A stretch of 64,000 nucleotides of DNA. Origin: Bacteroides propionicigenes. GTDB taxonomy: Bacteria > Bacteroidota > Bacteroidia > Bacteroidales > Bacteroidaceae. Below, one piece after another: positions 16,476-25,231 of the stretch. Numbering within the stretch: position 1 is the stretch's first letter; each line of letters opens with the position of its first letter. The position numbers were made by a program, and so were the translations under genes. The stretch is from positions 1 through 64,000 of the forward strand of contig NZ_JAHBBW010000009.1 in assembly GCF_018390535.1 (NCBI RefSeq), given 5' to 3'. The notes below the pieces were generated by a model, which was given only the letters and a program-made list of their open reading frames with translations, was not told the DNA's origin and made no database searches.

Positions 16476-18767
16476 TTATTTGGCATGCGGATGAGTGCCC
16501 AATTGCTTCATGTCTATCACAATTGTTTTCACATCCATATTGCTTACAGTTGAGACCCGTCTCATATCCCGGGTTTCCGGGGTGAGCAGATAAGCGGGAG
16601 TTCTTCTGTCCATCTTTTGTACTCTTTTGGACATTTCGGAAATTGTGCTGTATTTTGCCGTAGGAGCTACATAGTCTTTGAATATCTTGGCAGGGTCACT
16701 GATAACACCGCCCAAGCTCTGGTCATACCATAGCGTGTACAAATCTCCAACTTTGTCCTGACCTTGTTCGTCTTTACCGATAGGAACACATAATGCAACG
16801 AAACGGCCTACTTTATCAACGGTTTCTGAAGAATTAAGGCTGGTAGAGTTTATTGTTTCCAGACCGGCTTCTCCCATAACGTCACTTCTATATCCTTCCA
16901 TACAGTCTTTATAGCTATATCGGCTGTTTGTAGAATATGTATCTTTCGTTATCATATAGCGGAACTTGGCAACATCCTTGTCTATCTTGAATTCCACTTC
17001 GAATCTGTTGTATTGGTCTGTTTTACCGCTTAATATCATGGTCGGATTAGGACCGCCTTGGATAGCCGCTGTGGTGGCTTGCAGCAGCTTAACCTGTGAC
17101 AGATTACCGTACCAGTCTACTGTCATATAAGCGTAGACATATGTTGTGCCGGGGGACATACCAGTCTGTGTATATGTGTATGTGCCATCTTTGCTTCTAT
17201 CCCATTCCGTGTTCAATCTATCGTCGAGAAGGAATTTTATTATTTCTTTTTCATCGTTGATTTCATAAGTTTTGCCGTCTGTGCCAAGTTTCAGCATTCG
17301 GTCAAAATCATATATAATATTTCCCTTGTCATCCTTGACTGTGTAAATAAATTGATGGAATAAGACTGCCATATCCGGATCAAAAGTGTATTTCAGCGCA
17401 ATCTTTGTACGGTCTGTTGATGTACATTCTACTGTTGTTTCGTCTCCTCCCAAAGCAGCTTCCGGGTTATATTGTTGCGTTATAGTTTTGAAGGTAGCGG
17501 TTTTCAAACCGGAGCTTTGACCGTATCTGTTGCTTGCAATATAAGCAAGCACATATTCCGTGTTAGGGTTGACATCGAACGGAATGTCTATTTTTTCTCC
17601 TTCTTTACTTTCATCCTCATTAGTAGAGTAGTTCGGGTTCTTAAGTCCCCAACCGCTGTCGGACAGCTGTGCGATAAGCGCCTTTGTGTTTTCTTCACTA
17701 TTTTCATAGTTACCGTCTTCCCAATCAGATTTGCTGAATATGCGGTAGAATGCCGCTCTACAATATTTGTCCATTACAGACTTAAGCTCTACGGTGTTAG
17801 AGCCTACTCTGCCAATTGTGATTGTACAACTTGCTTGCTTGGCTTCATCAGGAATTGCATTCAGGTTGAAGTCTTTACGCATAAATTTGCCGGCCGTTTT
17901 GTTTTCGTCCAGAGCGATGGCGGTTACGCAAATCGGGGTGTTGGGATCTGCCGTTTCGCCGAAATTGGGATAATAGGTCAAATCCTCTTCGGTTGTTTGC
18001 GCATCCAGTGCATTCTTGGAAGTGTGACGGAGGAAATCAATGTACATCTTTTCTCCGTATGCTTCGATGTAGGTGTCTATATATTTAGAGGCTACACAAT
18101 ATTGATAGAAGTATTTACAGTCGGCATTCGGCTTGTAGGTGATGCGTGCCATAGTAAATCCGGGTGTCACATCAATGTCCATACGCGGGTCGCCTACTAT
18201 CTCTTTTTTAGGAGTGGTGAGGTGGCAGATATGCACATCGGCAGGTGATTGTCCGTTGTCGTCGTTACATCCTACTGTGATGATTATATATTCCGCATCC
18301 GGCACGATTTCCGATTGTGCATACTTGGAAGTAGCCCAGCTGTCGAAAGTCTTTACGCTCGGTTTGAAAGTATAACCGCCCGCACCCTGTGAATTATAGA
18401 TAGCGGCAAGAACCAGTTCTTCTATCTTGTCCGCATCAGCGCCTTTACCGCCTTCTTCCAGCAGGTAGTTATACATACGCGATACCGGATATACGTCCAT
18501 ACGGTAGGACTGTACATTGGCGCCCGGTGTCAGTTCAAAGGAGAAGTCATTTTCGCTGAGGTTGGTTACTTTGATACCTACGCCGCGTTCTCCTGCTTTG
18601 GCTTCCATTTCATCCCATTGAATAGGGGTGGGGTTGTCAGGAACATCGGGAGTAGGTTCCGGTTCCGGCTGCGGAGTCTCTGTGTTGTCATCCGAGCATC
18701 CCGAGAAGATTGGACTCACAGCTACCAGCATTCCCAGTAGCAATAAAAAACTAAAGTACTTTTTCAT
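16476..18767 (-). CDS. Large surface lipoprotein with repeated beta domains
   Basis: 763 residues with a lipoprotein signal (SPIFSGCSDD, Cys24) and then a proline/acid-rich linker (PQPEPEPTPDVPDN), a surface-export-like start. The remainder shows four to five repeated FN3-like segments carrying phrases such as 'AEYIIITVGCND', 'NTEYVLAYIASN' and 'GTTYVYAYMTVD'. The same style occurs in the DUF4988 protein encoded next, so the two are probably distant relatives. No enzymatic motif is visible. It sits between the Omp28-like genes and the DUF4988 gene and is presumably a surface binding component; substrate unknown. Confidence 0.75.
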   Translation of the reverse strand: MKKYFSFLLLLGMLVAVSPIFSGCSDDNTETPQPEPEPTPDVPDNPTPIQWDEMEAKAGERGVGIKVTNLSENDFSFELTPGANVQSYRMDVYPVSRMYNYLLEEGGKGADADKIEELVLAAIYNSQGAGGYTFKPSVKTFDSWATSKYAQSEIVPDAEYIIITVGCNDDNGQSPADVHICHLTTPKKEIVGDPRMDIDVTPGFTMARITYKPNADCKYFYQYCVASKYIDTYIEAYGEKMYIDFLRHTSKNALDAQTTEEDLTYYPNFGETADPNTPICVTAIALDENKTAGKFMRKDFNLNAIPDEAKQASCTITIGRVGSNTVELKSVMDKYCRAAFYRIFSKSDWEDGNYENSEENTKALIAQLSDSGWGLKNPNYSTNEDESKEGEKIDIPFDVNPNTEYVLAYIASNRYGQSSGLKTATFKTITQQYNPEAALGGDETTVECTSTDRTKIALKYTFDPDMAVLFHQFIYTVKDDKGNIIYDFDRMLKLGTDGKTYEINDEKEIIKFLLDDRLNTEWDRSKDGTYTYTQTGMSPGTTYVYAYMTVDWYGNLSQVKLLQATTAAIQGGPNPTMILSGKTDQYNRFEVEFKIDKDVAKFRYMITKDTYSTNSRYSYKDCMEGYRSDVMGEAGLETINSTSLNSSETVDKVGRFVALCVPIGKDEQGQDKVGDLYTLWYDQSLGGVISDPAKIFKDYVAPTAKYSTISEMSKRVQKMDRRTPAYLLTPETRDMRRVSTVSNMDVKTIVIDMKQLGTHPHAK

Positions 18768-18791
18768 AAGCCTAAAAGATTAATTAATGGA

Positions 18792-19871
18792 TTAATTGTT
18801 TTTGTTGTATTCGTAATCTGTTTTACCGTTCTTTGCAGCACAGACAGACAGGTTATTCACCCGGTTTTCCGCATCGAGCGCTAATGCATAGAATGACAGG
18901 TTCTCTATGTTCCATGCCTTGTCGATGTTTACTTGGTAAGTCTTGGTAGCTTCTTTGCCGGAAGCTATCTCTCCCAAGTCGTCACCTTCTACCAAGCCGG
19001 ATGCGGCTATCAGCTTGCGCACTACATGGTTGTGTACATAATCGTCGCGTGTGATGCTGCCGTCGGCCTGCGGATAGACAATTCCGTCCTCCAATACATA
19101 CACAGCCAAGCGATACTTGGAAGTCTTTTCCGAGGTTACTTTCACTGTAACTTCGGCTGTCTTGCTCGCTTCGTTATAGACCGATGCAATGGCTACGCCG
19201 CAGTGTGCGGGATAGTTTTCCAGTGAGTTCTCACAAGCCTTTTTTGCTTTGGCAGGCCCGCTGCTGATGTCCATGCCCTCACGCATATCCACAGCACAGG
19301 CGGGAGCGCCGTCTTGCTTGAATTTCTTCATAAGGGTGGAGGATTGCGGAATCGCCATCGGGTCTTTGTCAAGATGGAAAGCCATCAGGTCATATATGCC
19401 GTCGAAGTTGCGCACAAGCATATCTTGCAGGCGGAGCGCTCCGCTCGGACAGAACGTGCACCAAGTTCCGGTGAATTCCATGACGCAAATTCTTCTTACG
19501 AATTGCGATTTCACTACCGTGATTTCATTGGCGGTGATGGAAACGGGTTTGGAACTTTGTCCGTCGTAGGTTGCCGTGAAAGTATATGTACCGGCTACAT
19601 TGGTGGAGAAAGTGGCTTGAGCCAGTTCTTTTGTCTCCTCGCCGTAGGTATAGCTGATGGTTGCTTTGGCGGTGATGTCCACGCCACCCTGCTTCACAGT
19701 GAAAGTTACGGCGCTTTCTCCGTCGGCATCTATGGATGCCTTGTCGTAAGCCAGCTCTACGGCAAGCGCTGTTTCAGAGTCGTCCGTAGCGCCGGAGCAG
19801 GAGCTCAGCCCGCAGCCTGCCGTTACAAGTAAGGCAAGCAGGGCTGCTGTTTGATAAAGGTTCATTAGCAT
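18792..19871 (-). CDS. Omp28-related thioredoxin-fold lipoprotein (CTFC)
   Basis: 359 residues with a lipoprotein signal (GLSSCSG, Cys25). Residues about 35-118 look like an Ig-like domain (YDKASIDADGESAVTFTV) and about 125-350 like the Omp28 thioredoxin-like domain, with EFTGTWCTFCPSG (C138, C141). Thioredoxin-type CxxC at the cell surface suggests disulfide exchange or metal binding; Omp28 of Porphyromonas is an outer-membrane surface protein. It is the third of three tandem paralogues, 11 bases after the second. An alternative start lies 6 bases downstream. Confidence 0.85.
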   Translation of the reverse strand: MLMNLYQTAALLALLVTAGCGLSSCSGATDDSETALAVELAYDKASIDADGESAVTFTVKQGGVDITAKATISYTYGEETKELAQATFSTNVAGTYTFTATYDGQSSKPVSITANEITVVKSQFVRRICVMEFTGTWCTFCPSGALRLQDMLVRNFDGIYDLMAFHLDKDPMAIPQSSTLMKKFKQDGAPACAVDMREGMDISSGPAKAKKACENSLENYPAHCGVAIASVYNEASKTAEVTVKVTSEKTSKYRLAVYVLEDGIVYPQADGSITRDDYVHNHVVRKLIAASGLVEGDDLGEIASGKEATKTYQVNIDKAWNIENLSFYALALDAENRVNNLSVCAAKNGKTDYEYNKNN

Positions 19872-19882
19872 AGAAAATTCGT

Positions 19883-21007
19883 TTATTTGTTATACAGATA
19901 GTCAGCTGATGCGCCCAATTTACATTCATTCACGTTGTTGCAAGTATAACTCTTGCCACCGTCCAAAGAGTTCAGCGCACATACGATGACGCGCATATTG
20001 TCAGCTTTCCAATTAGCATTCAGTGTCGCGTCGAAAGTCATGCTTGTTTCTTCACCCGCCTTGACAGGCTTTTCAGGCAGGAAGTCGCCATAGAGCGAGC
20101 CGGAAGCGGAAAGCACTGCACGCACCACATTGTTATGCTGGTAAGTTCCGCCGTCCACACCGAGTTGCATATAGTTGATACCGTCTTCTACCAGATAAAC
20201 GATGCAGCGGTAACCGGCTGCCGTGTTGGAAGTTACTTTAGCGGTTACGCTCACTTTGGAAGTGCCCGCATTGTATGTACTGGCTATCGCTACACCGCAA
20301 GTAGCAGGGTAGTTGGCAAGTTCTTCCTCCAGCTTCTGAGTGATTTGGCTCTGTATGCTAATCATGTCGCCTCCCGGGCGCATATTAAAGAAGCAACGGG
20401 GAAGTCCGCCGAAGTTGCCCAGTACATTGACTCTATACTTATTGGTTTCCGGAATAGCCATCGGGTCGCTTATATCGTAGTTCATATGGAAAGATGCCAC
20501 GGCAAGGCGTCCCGGCTTTTCAGTCTGGATATTCTTCAGGGCGGCACTCAGCGTGGGGCAGTTTGTGCAACCTACGGATGTAAACTGCATGGTAAGCACC
20601 TTGTGGTAATAGTCCTTGCCGCCGCTGATGGCGGTAGCGGTAACCGTTACTTCATCGCTGTACAGCTCTTTGCCGTAGTAGTAGCGTGCCTTGATTTTGT
20701 AGGTGCCTGCTACGGTGGTGCTGAATGCGTGTGCGCCAAGCGCCATATTTACTTCCTCGCCCGATTCTTTCGTTACCACCAGATTCATGGACTGGTCTTC
20801 GCTGATATCCTTTGAACCGTAGTGTACGGAGAAGGTCACCGTTTCCGCACCGTCAGCCACAATACTTTTTTTGTCAGCCTTGATACGTACTGCGCCGTCG
20901 TCCGGGTATTCCACTTCTATTTCACCGTCATTGCCGGAACAGGCGGCAAAAAACGCCAGCAGGCAGGGCAGGAAAAAGCGGAATCCGTTTAAATAAAATC
21001 TCTTCAT
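19883..21007 (-). CDS. Omp28-related thioredoxin-fold lipoprotein (CTNC)
   Basis: 374 residues with a lipoprotein signal (FFAACSG, Cys23). An Ig-like domain (KADKKSIVADGAETVTFSV) spans about 40-125 and is followed by an Omp28-type thioredoxin-like domain with TSVGCTNCPTL (C147, C150). It differs from its neighbours by lacking the Trp before the first Cys, a change expected to alter redox behaviour. It is the second of three tandem copies, 11 bases after the first (21,019), so the genes are co-transcribed. Divergence between copies suggests specialised roles rather than recent duplication. Confidence 0.85.
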   Translation of the reverse strand: MKRFYLNGFRFFLPCLLAFFAACSGNDGEIEVEYPDDGAVRIKADKKSIVADGAETVTFSVHYGSKDISEDQSMNLVVTKESGEEVNMALGAHAFSTTVAGTYKIKARYYYGKELYSDEVTVTATAISGGKDYYHKVLTMQFTSVGCTNCPTLSAALKNIQTEKPGRLAVASFHMNYDISDPMAIPETNKYRVNVLGNFGGLPRCFFNMRPGGDMISIQSQITQKLEEELANYPATCGVAIASTYNAGTSKVSVTAKVTSNTAAGYRCIVYLVEDGINYMQLGVDGGTYQHNNVVRAVLSASGSLYGDFLPEKPVKAGEETSMTFDATLNANWKADNMRVIVCALNSLDGGKSYTCNNVNECKLGASADYLYNK

Positions 21008-21018
21008 AAACTTGCGGG

Positions 21019-22101
21019 TTAATCGTTATACTTATAGTCTACACTGCCGTTGATGGGACATTCGGTGATATTGTCCACACGGTCTTTGCCGTCTACACGG
21101 GTCAGCGCATAAATTACTACACGTGCTTTGGAAGCATCAAGGTCTTTTGCCTCAATTGTGTATTCGGCTGCATTGTGTTCTTTATCGGCTGCTACCGTGA
21201 ATTTTGCATCGCTCATTTTCATATAGTTCGGAGAAATGCCCATTACCGTATAGTCGTAAACGTCTTCGGCTGCGTCTTGCGCGGTCAAGCCGTCTTGTAC
21301 TAAAGCGTATACCAAATCGTAAGTGCCGCCTTTGTTTGATTTCAGTGAAGCGTTTACCGTAATTTTTCCTGTTGCGGCATTGTAGGCTGAGTTGATTTTA
21401 ATACCGCAGGTAGCCGGATATTTCATCATATGCTCGTTGAACAGTTCTTTGATAACAGTCTTTCCGCTGTTGCTTGACATATCTATAAGGTCATAGATGC
21501 AGGTCGGGAAACCGCTTGCGCCGAAAGCGGACATTATCTTGCCGGTTTCATTCAGGTGGAAAGGATCGGCTGCGGCGCTGGAAGAAGCATGGAAGCCCAT
21601 ACGAACCATGCGGCCCGGCATCTCTTCTTCTACGGCGTGCAGGCCGGCAGTCATGCGCGGGCAGTTTACGCACCACGTTCCGGTCATCTTGAATACTGCA
21701 ATCTTACGATAGAACACTTCGTAATTCTTGCGGTTTTGCACCTTGATTTCCAAAGGCTCGGAAACCCAGTCTTTGTAATATGCCTTGAAAGAGTGGGTAC
21801 CGTTTACCACTGCTTTGAAAGTCTTGGTCTTTCTTTCCAGATATGTATCGGTAGTGACATCTTGGAAATATATTTCTTTCTTATATTCTTCATTGGCGGT
21901 CAAGTCAATGCCGTTGGCGTCTTTCACGATAAAGGTCACCATGTCTTCTCCGTTTGCTTCAATGACGCTCTTATCCGCTGTCAGCGTGATGGGGCCGGTT
22001 ACTTCGGTAGGGATGTCCACCTCGTCGGACGAACCGCTGCATGAGGCGAGTGAGCCGGCAAATGCCAGACTGCATACATAAAACATTAAATTTTTCTTCA
22101 T
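21019..22101 (-). CDS. Omp28-related thioredoxin-fold lipoprotein (CVNC)
   Basis: 360 residues with a lipoprotein signal (GSLASCSG, Cys21). An Ig-like domain (TADKSVIEANGEDMVTFIV) spans about 38-120, then comes the Omp28-type thioredoxin-like domain with KMTGTWCVNCPRM (C144, C147). The same CVNC tetrad occurs in the C-terminal domain of DsbD at the end of the block. It is the first of the three Omp28-like genes, 27 bases after the DUF6029 gene. A surface redox or binding role is inferred from the fold and context; the substrate is unknown. Confidence 0.85.
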   Translation of the reverse strand: MKKNLMFYVCSLAFAGSLASCSGSSDEVDIPTEVTGPITLTADKSVIEANGEDMVTFIVKDANGIDLTANEEYKKEIYFQDVTTDTYLERKTKTFKAVVNGTHSFKAYYKDWVSEPLEIKVQNRKNYEVFYRKIAVFKMTGTWCVNCPRMTAGLHAVEEEMPGRMVRMGFHASSSAAADPFHLNETGKIMSAFGASGFPTCIYDLIDMSSNSGKTVIKELFNEHMMKYPATCGIKINSAYNAATGKITVNASLKSNKGGTYDLVYALVQDGLTAQDAAEDVYDYTVMGISPNYMKMSDAKFTVAADKEHNAAEYTIEAKDLDASKARVVIYALTRVDGKDRVDNITECPINGSVDYKYND

Positions 22102-22128
22102 ACTCTTACTGTTTTGGAATTGATATTG

Positions 22129-23742
22129 TTAAAAAGAAGTCGTGATAGAGAGGTTGGCGCCTGTATATGCCTGTATCAGACGGCATACACCGCCGGAACA
22201 TACATAGCCTTCCTTGTTGCGGCCGTAGCTCAGGGCAATGCGGGTGCGTGACTTGGCATAGCTGACGCCTACATTGTAATAATGCACTTTGGTGTCTCCG
22301 TGATTGTACATATCACTGCCGTAGATGCTCCAACTGGGGGCGAAGTTCACTTCGAGCAAAGCTGCCATCCAGTCCTTTTCGTTCTCTTGGCTGGTGAGGT
22401 ATTGCAGTTCCAGGCGAGTGGAGAAGTCCGGTGTAAACTTGTACAGCAAGTCGGCTACGAAAATATTGGAGAGGTTGGTGACCTTGGTCGCGCCATACGA
22501 GGGGCTGTACTCTTGCATGGAGTAAAGCAGGTTCATCTTGAACTCTTTGGTCCACTGTTTTTCTACATCTACGCTGAAATCACGGAACAGCATATTGCCT
22601 GTCTTGGCAGTGCCTTCCTCGGAGAGGGCATAGTAGGTAGAGAAATTACCGTGTACTTTCAGTCCGCGTTTGCCGCCGATGGCAGTGCCGCGCTTGAAGT
22701 AGTAGAATACGTCCAGTTGTCCGCCCATCTCGCCGCTGTTGGTGTAGCTGTTCGTCATGCTGCCTATCTGCGGGGTATAGGGATGCAGGGTCGTGAGCAG
22801 GTAAGTGTATTGCGTGCACATGGCAGGCACATAGTTCAGCAGGTTGGAGGTGGAGGTGTTGTCGGAGATGATTTTGCTGTCCATCCATTCCAGACGTCGT
22901 CCGGTCAGGTTGATGCCCAGCCCGTTTTTGCTGTAACCCAGCTCCAGCAGCTGCGCGTTGGCGCGTTTGCGGACGTACTGTTTGTCATCGTGGGCAAAGG
23001 CGTAGAACTTGTTGCCGCCGTCCACGTATTCACCTTTGGCGGTGAAGCCGTTGCGCTCAAAGTTCACTCTGCCGGAGAAACCGTTGGTATAGGGCTTTCC
23101 GCCTTCTTCCTGCAAGTCCACCATCTGGATTTTCTCGTAGCGGTTCAGGGCGGATGCCTCGATTGCCAGCGAAGTGCTTTGCCAGTTCAGCAGGTTGGAG
23201 AGGGAGAAGCTGAGGTCGGCGCCGCGTACCTGCGTGTCGGAAAATTCCATGCCGAAGCGGGGTGCGCCCCAGATAGCCTTGAAAGCCACCAGATTCTTAT
23301 AGTTATAGGTGAAGCGTGCGCCCATTACCGCATTGTTCAGTCCTAATGCCCGGTCTTCCCAGCTGCGGAACAGCAGTCCGCTGCCGAACTGGTCATAGAA
23401 TGTTCCTGCGGTGATAGAGAAATTCTTGTCCACCCATGAAGCGTAGTAATTGGTCATCTTGGCTTTTTCCAATTCGGAAGGATAGCCGTAGAGGGCGGGC
23501 TCGTAGGCTTCCAGCTGTATGCCGGCGGTGAACTTTCCGTGATAGTAGTCCAGTTTCAGGTAGTTGTTGCTACCGAAATGGTCGTCGGGAGATTCAGCTT
23601 TTGTCTTGCTGTCGTCCTTGTAGTAATTGGTATTGGTTTCAAAACTTCCGGTCAGGTAACCTTTGTTTTTCGTCTCTTGTGCTCCGGCGGCTGCCGACAC
23701 TAAGGTCAGCAGCGCTAATGTCCGGAAAAATAGTTTGTTCAT
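22129..23742 (-). CDS. DUF6029 family outer-membrane protein
   Basis: 537 residues with a cleavable signal peptide ending AAGAQE and then alternating hydrophobic/aromatic strands throughout (LKLDYYHGKFTAGIQLEAY; FSTYYALSE; LELQYLTSQE) and a C-terminal aromatic residue, as expected for an outer-membrane beta barrel. The overall pattern, with 'FYDQFGSGLLFRSWEDRALG', fits the DUF6029 family of Bacteroidota, which has no assigned function. It lies between the TlpA-like gene and the three Omp28-like genes, a combination suggesting that it anchors or exports surface redox proteins. That role is inference only. Confidence 0.82.
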   Translation of the reverse strand: MNKLFFRTLALLTLVSAAAGAQETKNKGYLTGSFETNTNYYKDDSKTKAESPDDHFGSNNYLKLDYYHGKFTAGIQLEAYEPALYGYPSELEKAKMTNYYASWVDKNFSITAGTFYDQFGSGLLFRSWEDRALGLNNAVMGARFTYNYKNLVAFKAIWGAPRFGMEFSDTQVRGADLSFSLSNLLNWQSTSLAIEASALNRYEKIQMVDLQEEGGKPYTNGFSGRVNFERNGFTAKGEYVDGGNKFYAFAHDDKQYVRKRANAQLLELGYSKNGLGINLTGRRLEWMDSKIISDNTSTSNLLNYVPAMCTQYTYLLTTLHPYTPQIGSMTNSYTNSGEMGGQLDVFYYFKRGTAIGGKRGLKVHGNFSTYYALSEEGTAKTGNMLFRDFSVDVEKQWTKEFKMNLLYSMQEYSPSYGATKVTNLSNIFVADLLYKFTPDFSTRLELQYLTSQENEKDWMAALLEVNFAPSWSIYGSDMYNHGDTKVHYYNVGVSYAKSRTRIALSYGRNKEGYVCSGGVCRLIQAYTGANLSITTSF

Positions 23743-23775
23743 GCTCGTGAAACGTTAGCTGTGTCAGTAAATAAA

Positions 23776-24267
23776 TTATTTCTTCAAACCCTTGATTGTT
23801 TTCAGCAACTCCTGCTCGCTGCCCGGAGTGTATCCGGTGTGCGAGTAGACAATCTTGCCGTTGGCGTCCACCACGAATACTTGCGGGGTAAGCGTCACGT
23901 TCATGGCACGCATAAACTCTTGGTTCTTGTCGTAGAGTACGGTGAAGTCGCTCCAGCCGTGACCTTCGGCAAGCGAACGGGCTTTGGCGGCGGAACGGTT
24001 GTCATCGGTGGCGATGGCTATCACGCGGAACTGCGCTTCGTCCAGCCAGTCGGGCATCAGCTCGTTAATGGCGTCCAGCTCGCGGATGCAGGGTTTGCAG
24101 GTAGTGGCCCAGAACGAGATAATCATCGGGGTTTTATTATCAACCAGTGAGGCGGTATTTACGAGCTCTCCTTTGGAGTTCTCTATCTTGACCGAGGGCA
24201 CTTGCGCCCATGCGGTAGTGCAAGCCATAGACAGGCACAATAACGCGGCAGTGATAAATGTTTTCAT
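23776..24267 (-). CDS. TlpA-family periplasmic thiol-disulfide oxidoreductase
   Basis: 163 residues: a signal peptide ending TTAWAQ, then a single thioredoxin-like domain of the TlpA/ResA group with SFWATTCKPCIREL (C57, C60) and a 'LTPQVFVVDANGKIVYSHTG' strand carrying the cis-proline. There is no lipobox, so it is probably soluble in the periplasm. TlpA proteins receive electrons from DsbD or CcdA and reduce specific client proteins. Its operon encodes three Omp28-like CxxC lipoproteins, obvious candidate clients, and dsbD is at the far end of the block. Confidence 0.9.
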   Translation of the reverse strand: MKTFITAALLCLSMACTTAWAQVPSVKIENSKGELVNTASLVDNKTPMIISFWATTCKPCIRELDAINELMPDWLDEAQFRVIAIATDDNRSAAKARSLAEGHGWSDFTVLYDKNQEFMRAMNVTLTPQVFVVDANGKIVYSHTGYTPGSEQELLKTIKGLKK

Positions 24268-24299
24268 AAGTAGTTCTTTGTTTTAATTAATAATCAGTA

Positions 24300-25208
24300 T
24301 TATTTAATGCGTTCCATCGCGCATTTGCGTATATTGAATTTCATGGTAGCCACTTTGCAGTCCTTGTAAAGGTCGCCTATCAGGGTGTTGCCCGTGAAGG
24401 TAATGGTCTTGGTTGCCGGATCGTATTCGCCGCGGTAGCCTTCATAGCCCACGCTGCTTGCGTTCTCACGGAAACGGATGGTGTAGGGGCCGTTGGCAGC
24501 TACGTCTTCACCCTGCATGATGTACACGTATATCTTCTTGGCGGCTTCGTCATATTCGTAGCGCATACGCCAGTTGAAGGTCCATTCAATATCTCCTTCC
24601 GGGTCGAAACCTTTCTCGTTGGAGCATACCAAGTATTTGCCGTAGGCTTCCGTACCTTCTTCGGCGAGGTTCACCTTGACGGAGAAGCCTACCTGCATAT
24701 CCATGACGGAAGTACCCGAAGCCGTTCCGGTGAATGCCCACGTTCCGGCAAGCGTTTCGTAGTAATTGGAGTCATTGTCGAGAATCTTCATGGTCATGCT
24801 GCTTTTCTGACCGGCCTGTCCGCCCTCTACCGAGGTGATGGCGATGGTGAGAATGCGGTCTGCATTGATTTCTTCATCGTCCACGGGTTTGAACTCAAAG
24901 TTGGCGACAGCTTCATCGGCGGAGATAACGAGTGTCTTGGTAGTCACGATGTAATTTTCGTCTTCCGCGGCATTCTCGCTGCTGATGCTGATTGTTACTT
25001 TGATGTCTCCGTTGCGTTCGCCTGTCACTTCCACCGGTATGTTGCACAGGTCGGCAGTCTCTTTCACTTCCATTTCAGTATTCTGAAAATTGACGGTGGC
25101 GTCTGACGTATTGAGCGTAGCCTCGTCTTCGGAACAGGACACTGTCAGGACACCGCACAGAAGGAGGGTAGCTATCTTCAAGTATTTCATCTTACTCTTT
25201 TTTATCAT
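24300..25208 (-). CDS. Calx-beta-type lipoprotein
   Basis: About 302 residues from ATG at 25,208 (MIKKSKMKYLK; 25,190 is also possible). A longer reading frame upstream would overlap the SusD gene and lacks a signal peptide. The signal peptide ends VLTVSCSEDE. Residues about 35-150 resemble a Calx-beta repeat (ISSENAAEDENYIV…ADEAVANFEFKPVDDEEIN, with 'LDND' near its end), a calcium-binding-type beta sandwich. A lipocalin-like beta domain (TLAGTWAFTG onward) follows. It occupies the SusE-like position after SusD, so it is probably the accessory surface glycan or peptide binder. Confidence 0.75.
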   Translation of the reverse strand: MIKKSKMKYLKIATLLLCGVLTVSCSEDEATLNTSDATVNFQNTEMEVKETADLCNIPVEVTGERNGDIKVTISISSENAAEDENYIVTTKTLVISADEAVANFEFKPVDDEEINADRILTIAITSVEGGQAGQKSSMTMKILDNDSNYYETLAGTWAFTGTASGTSVMDMQVGFSVKVNLAEEGTEAYGKYLVCSNEKGFDPEGDIEWTFNWRMRYEYDEAAKKIYVYIMQGEDVAANGPYTIRFRENASSVGYEGYRGEYDPATKTITFTGNTLIGDLYKDCKVATMKFNIRKCAMERIK

Positions 25209-25231
25209 TAATGGTTTACTCTTTCTATCTA

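Noticed and set aside
22282..23346. 354-codon reading frame antisense to the DUF6029 gene
   Set aside because: It mirrors the codon bias of the real gene; the Gly/Val/His-rich product matches no protein style.
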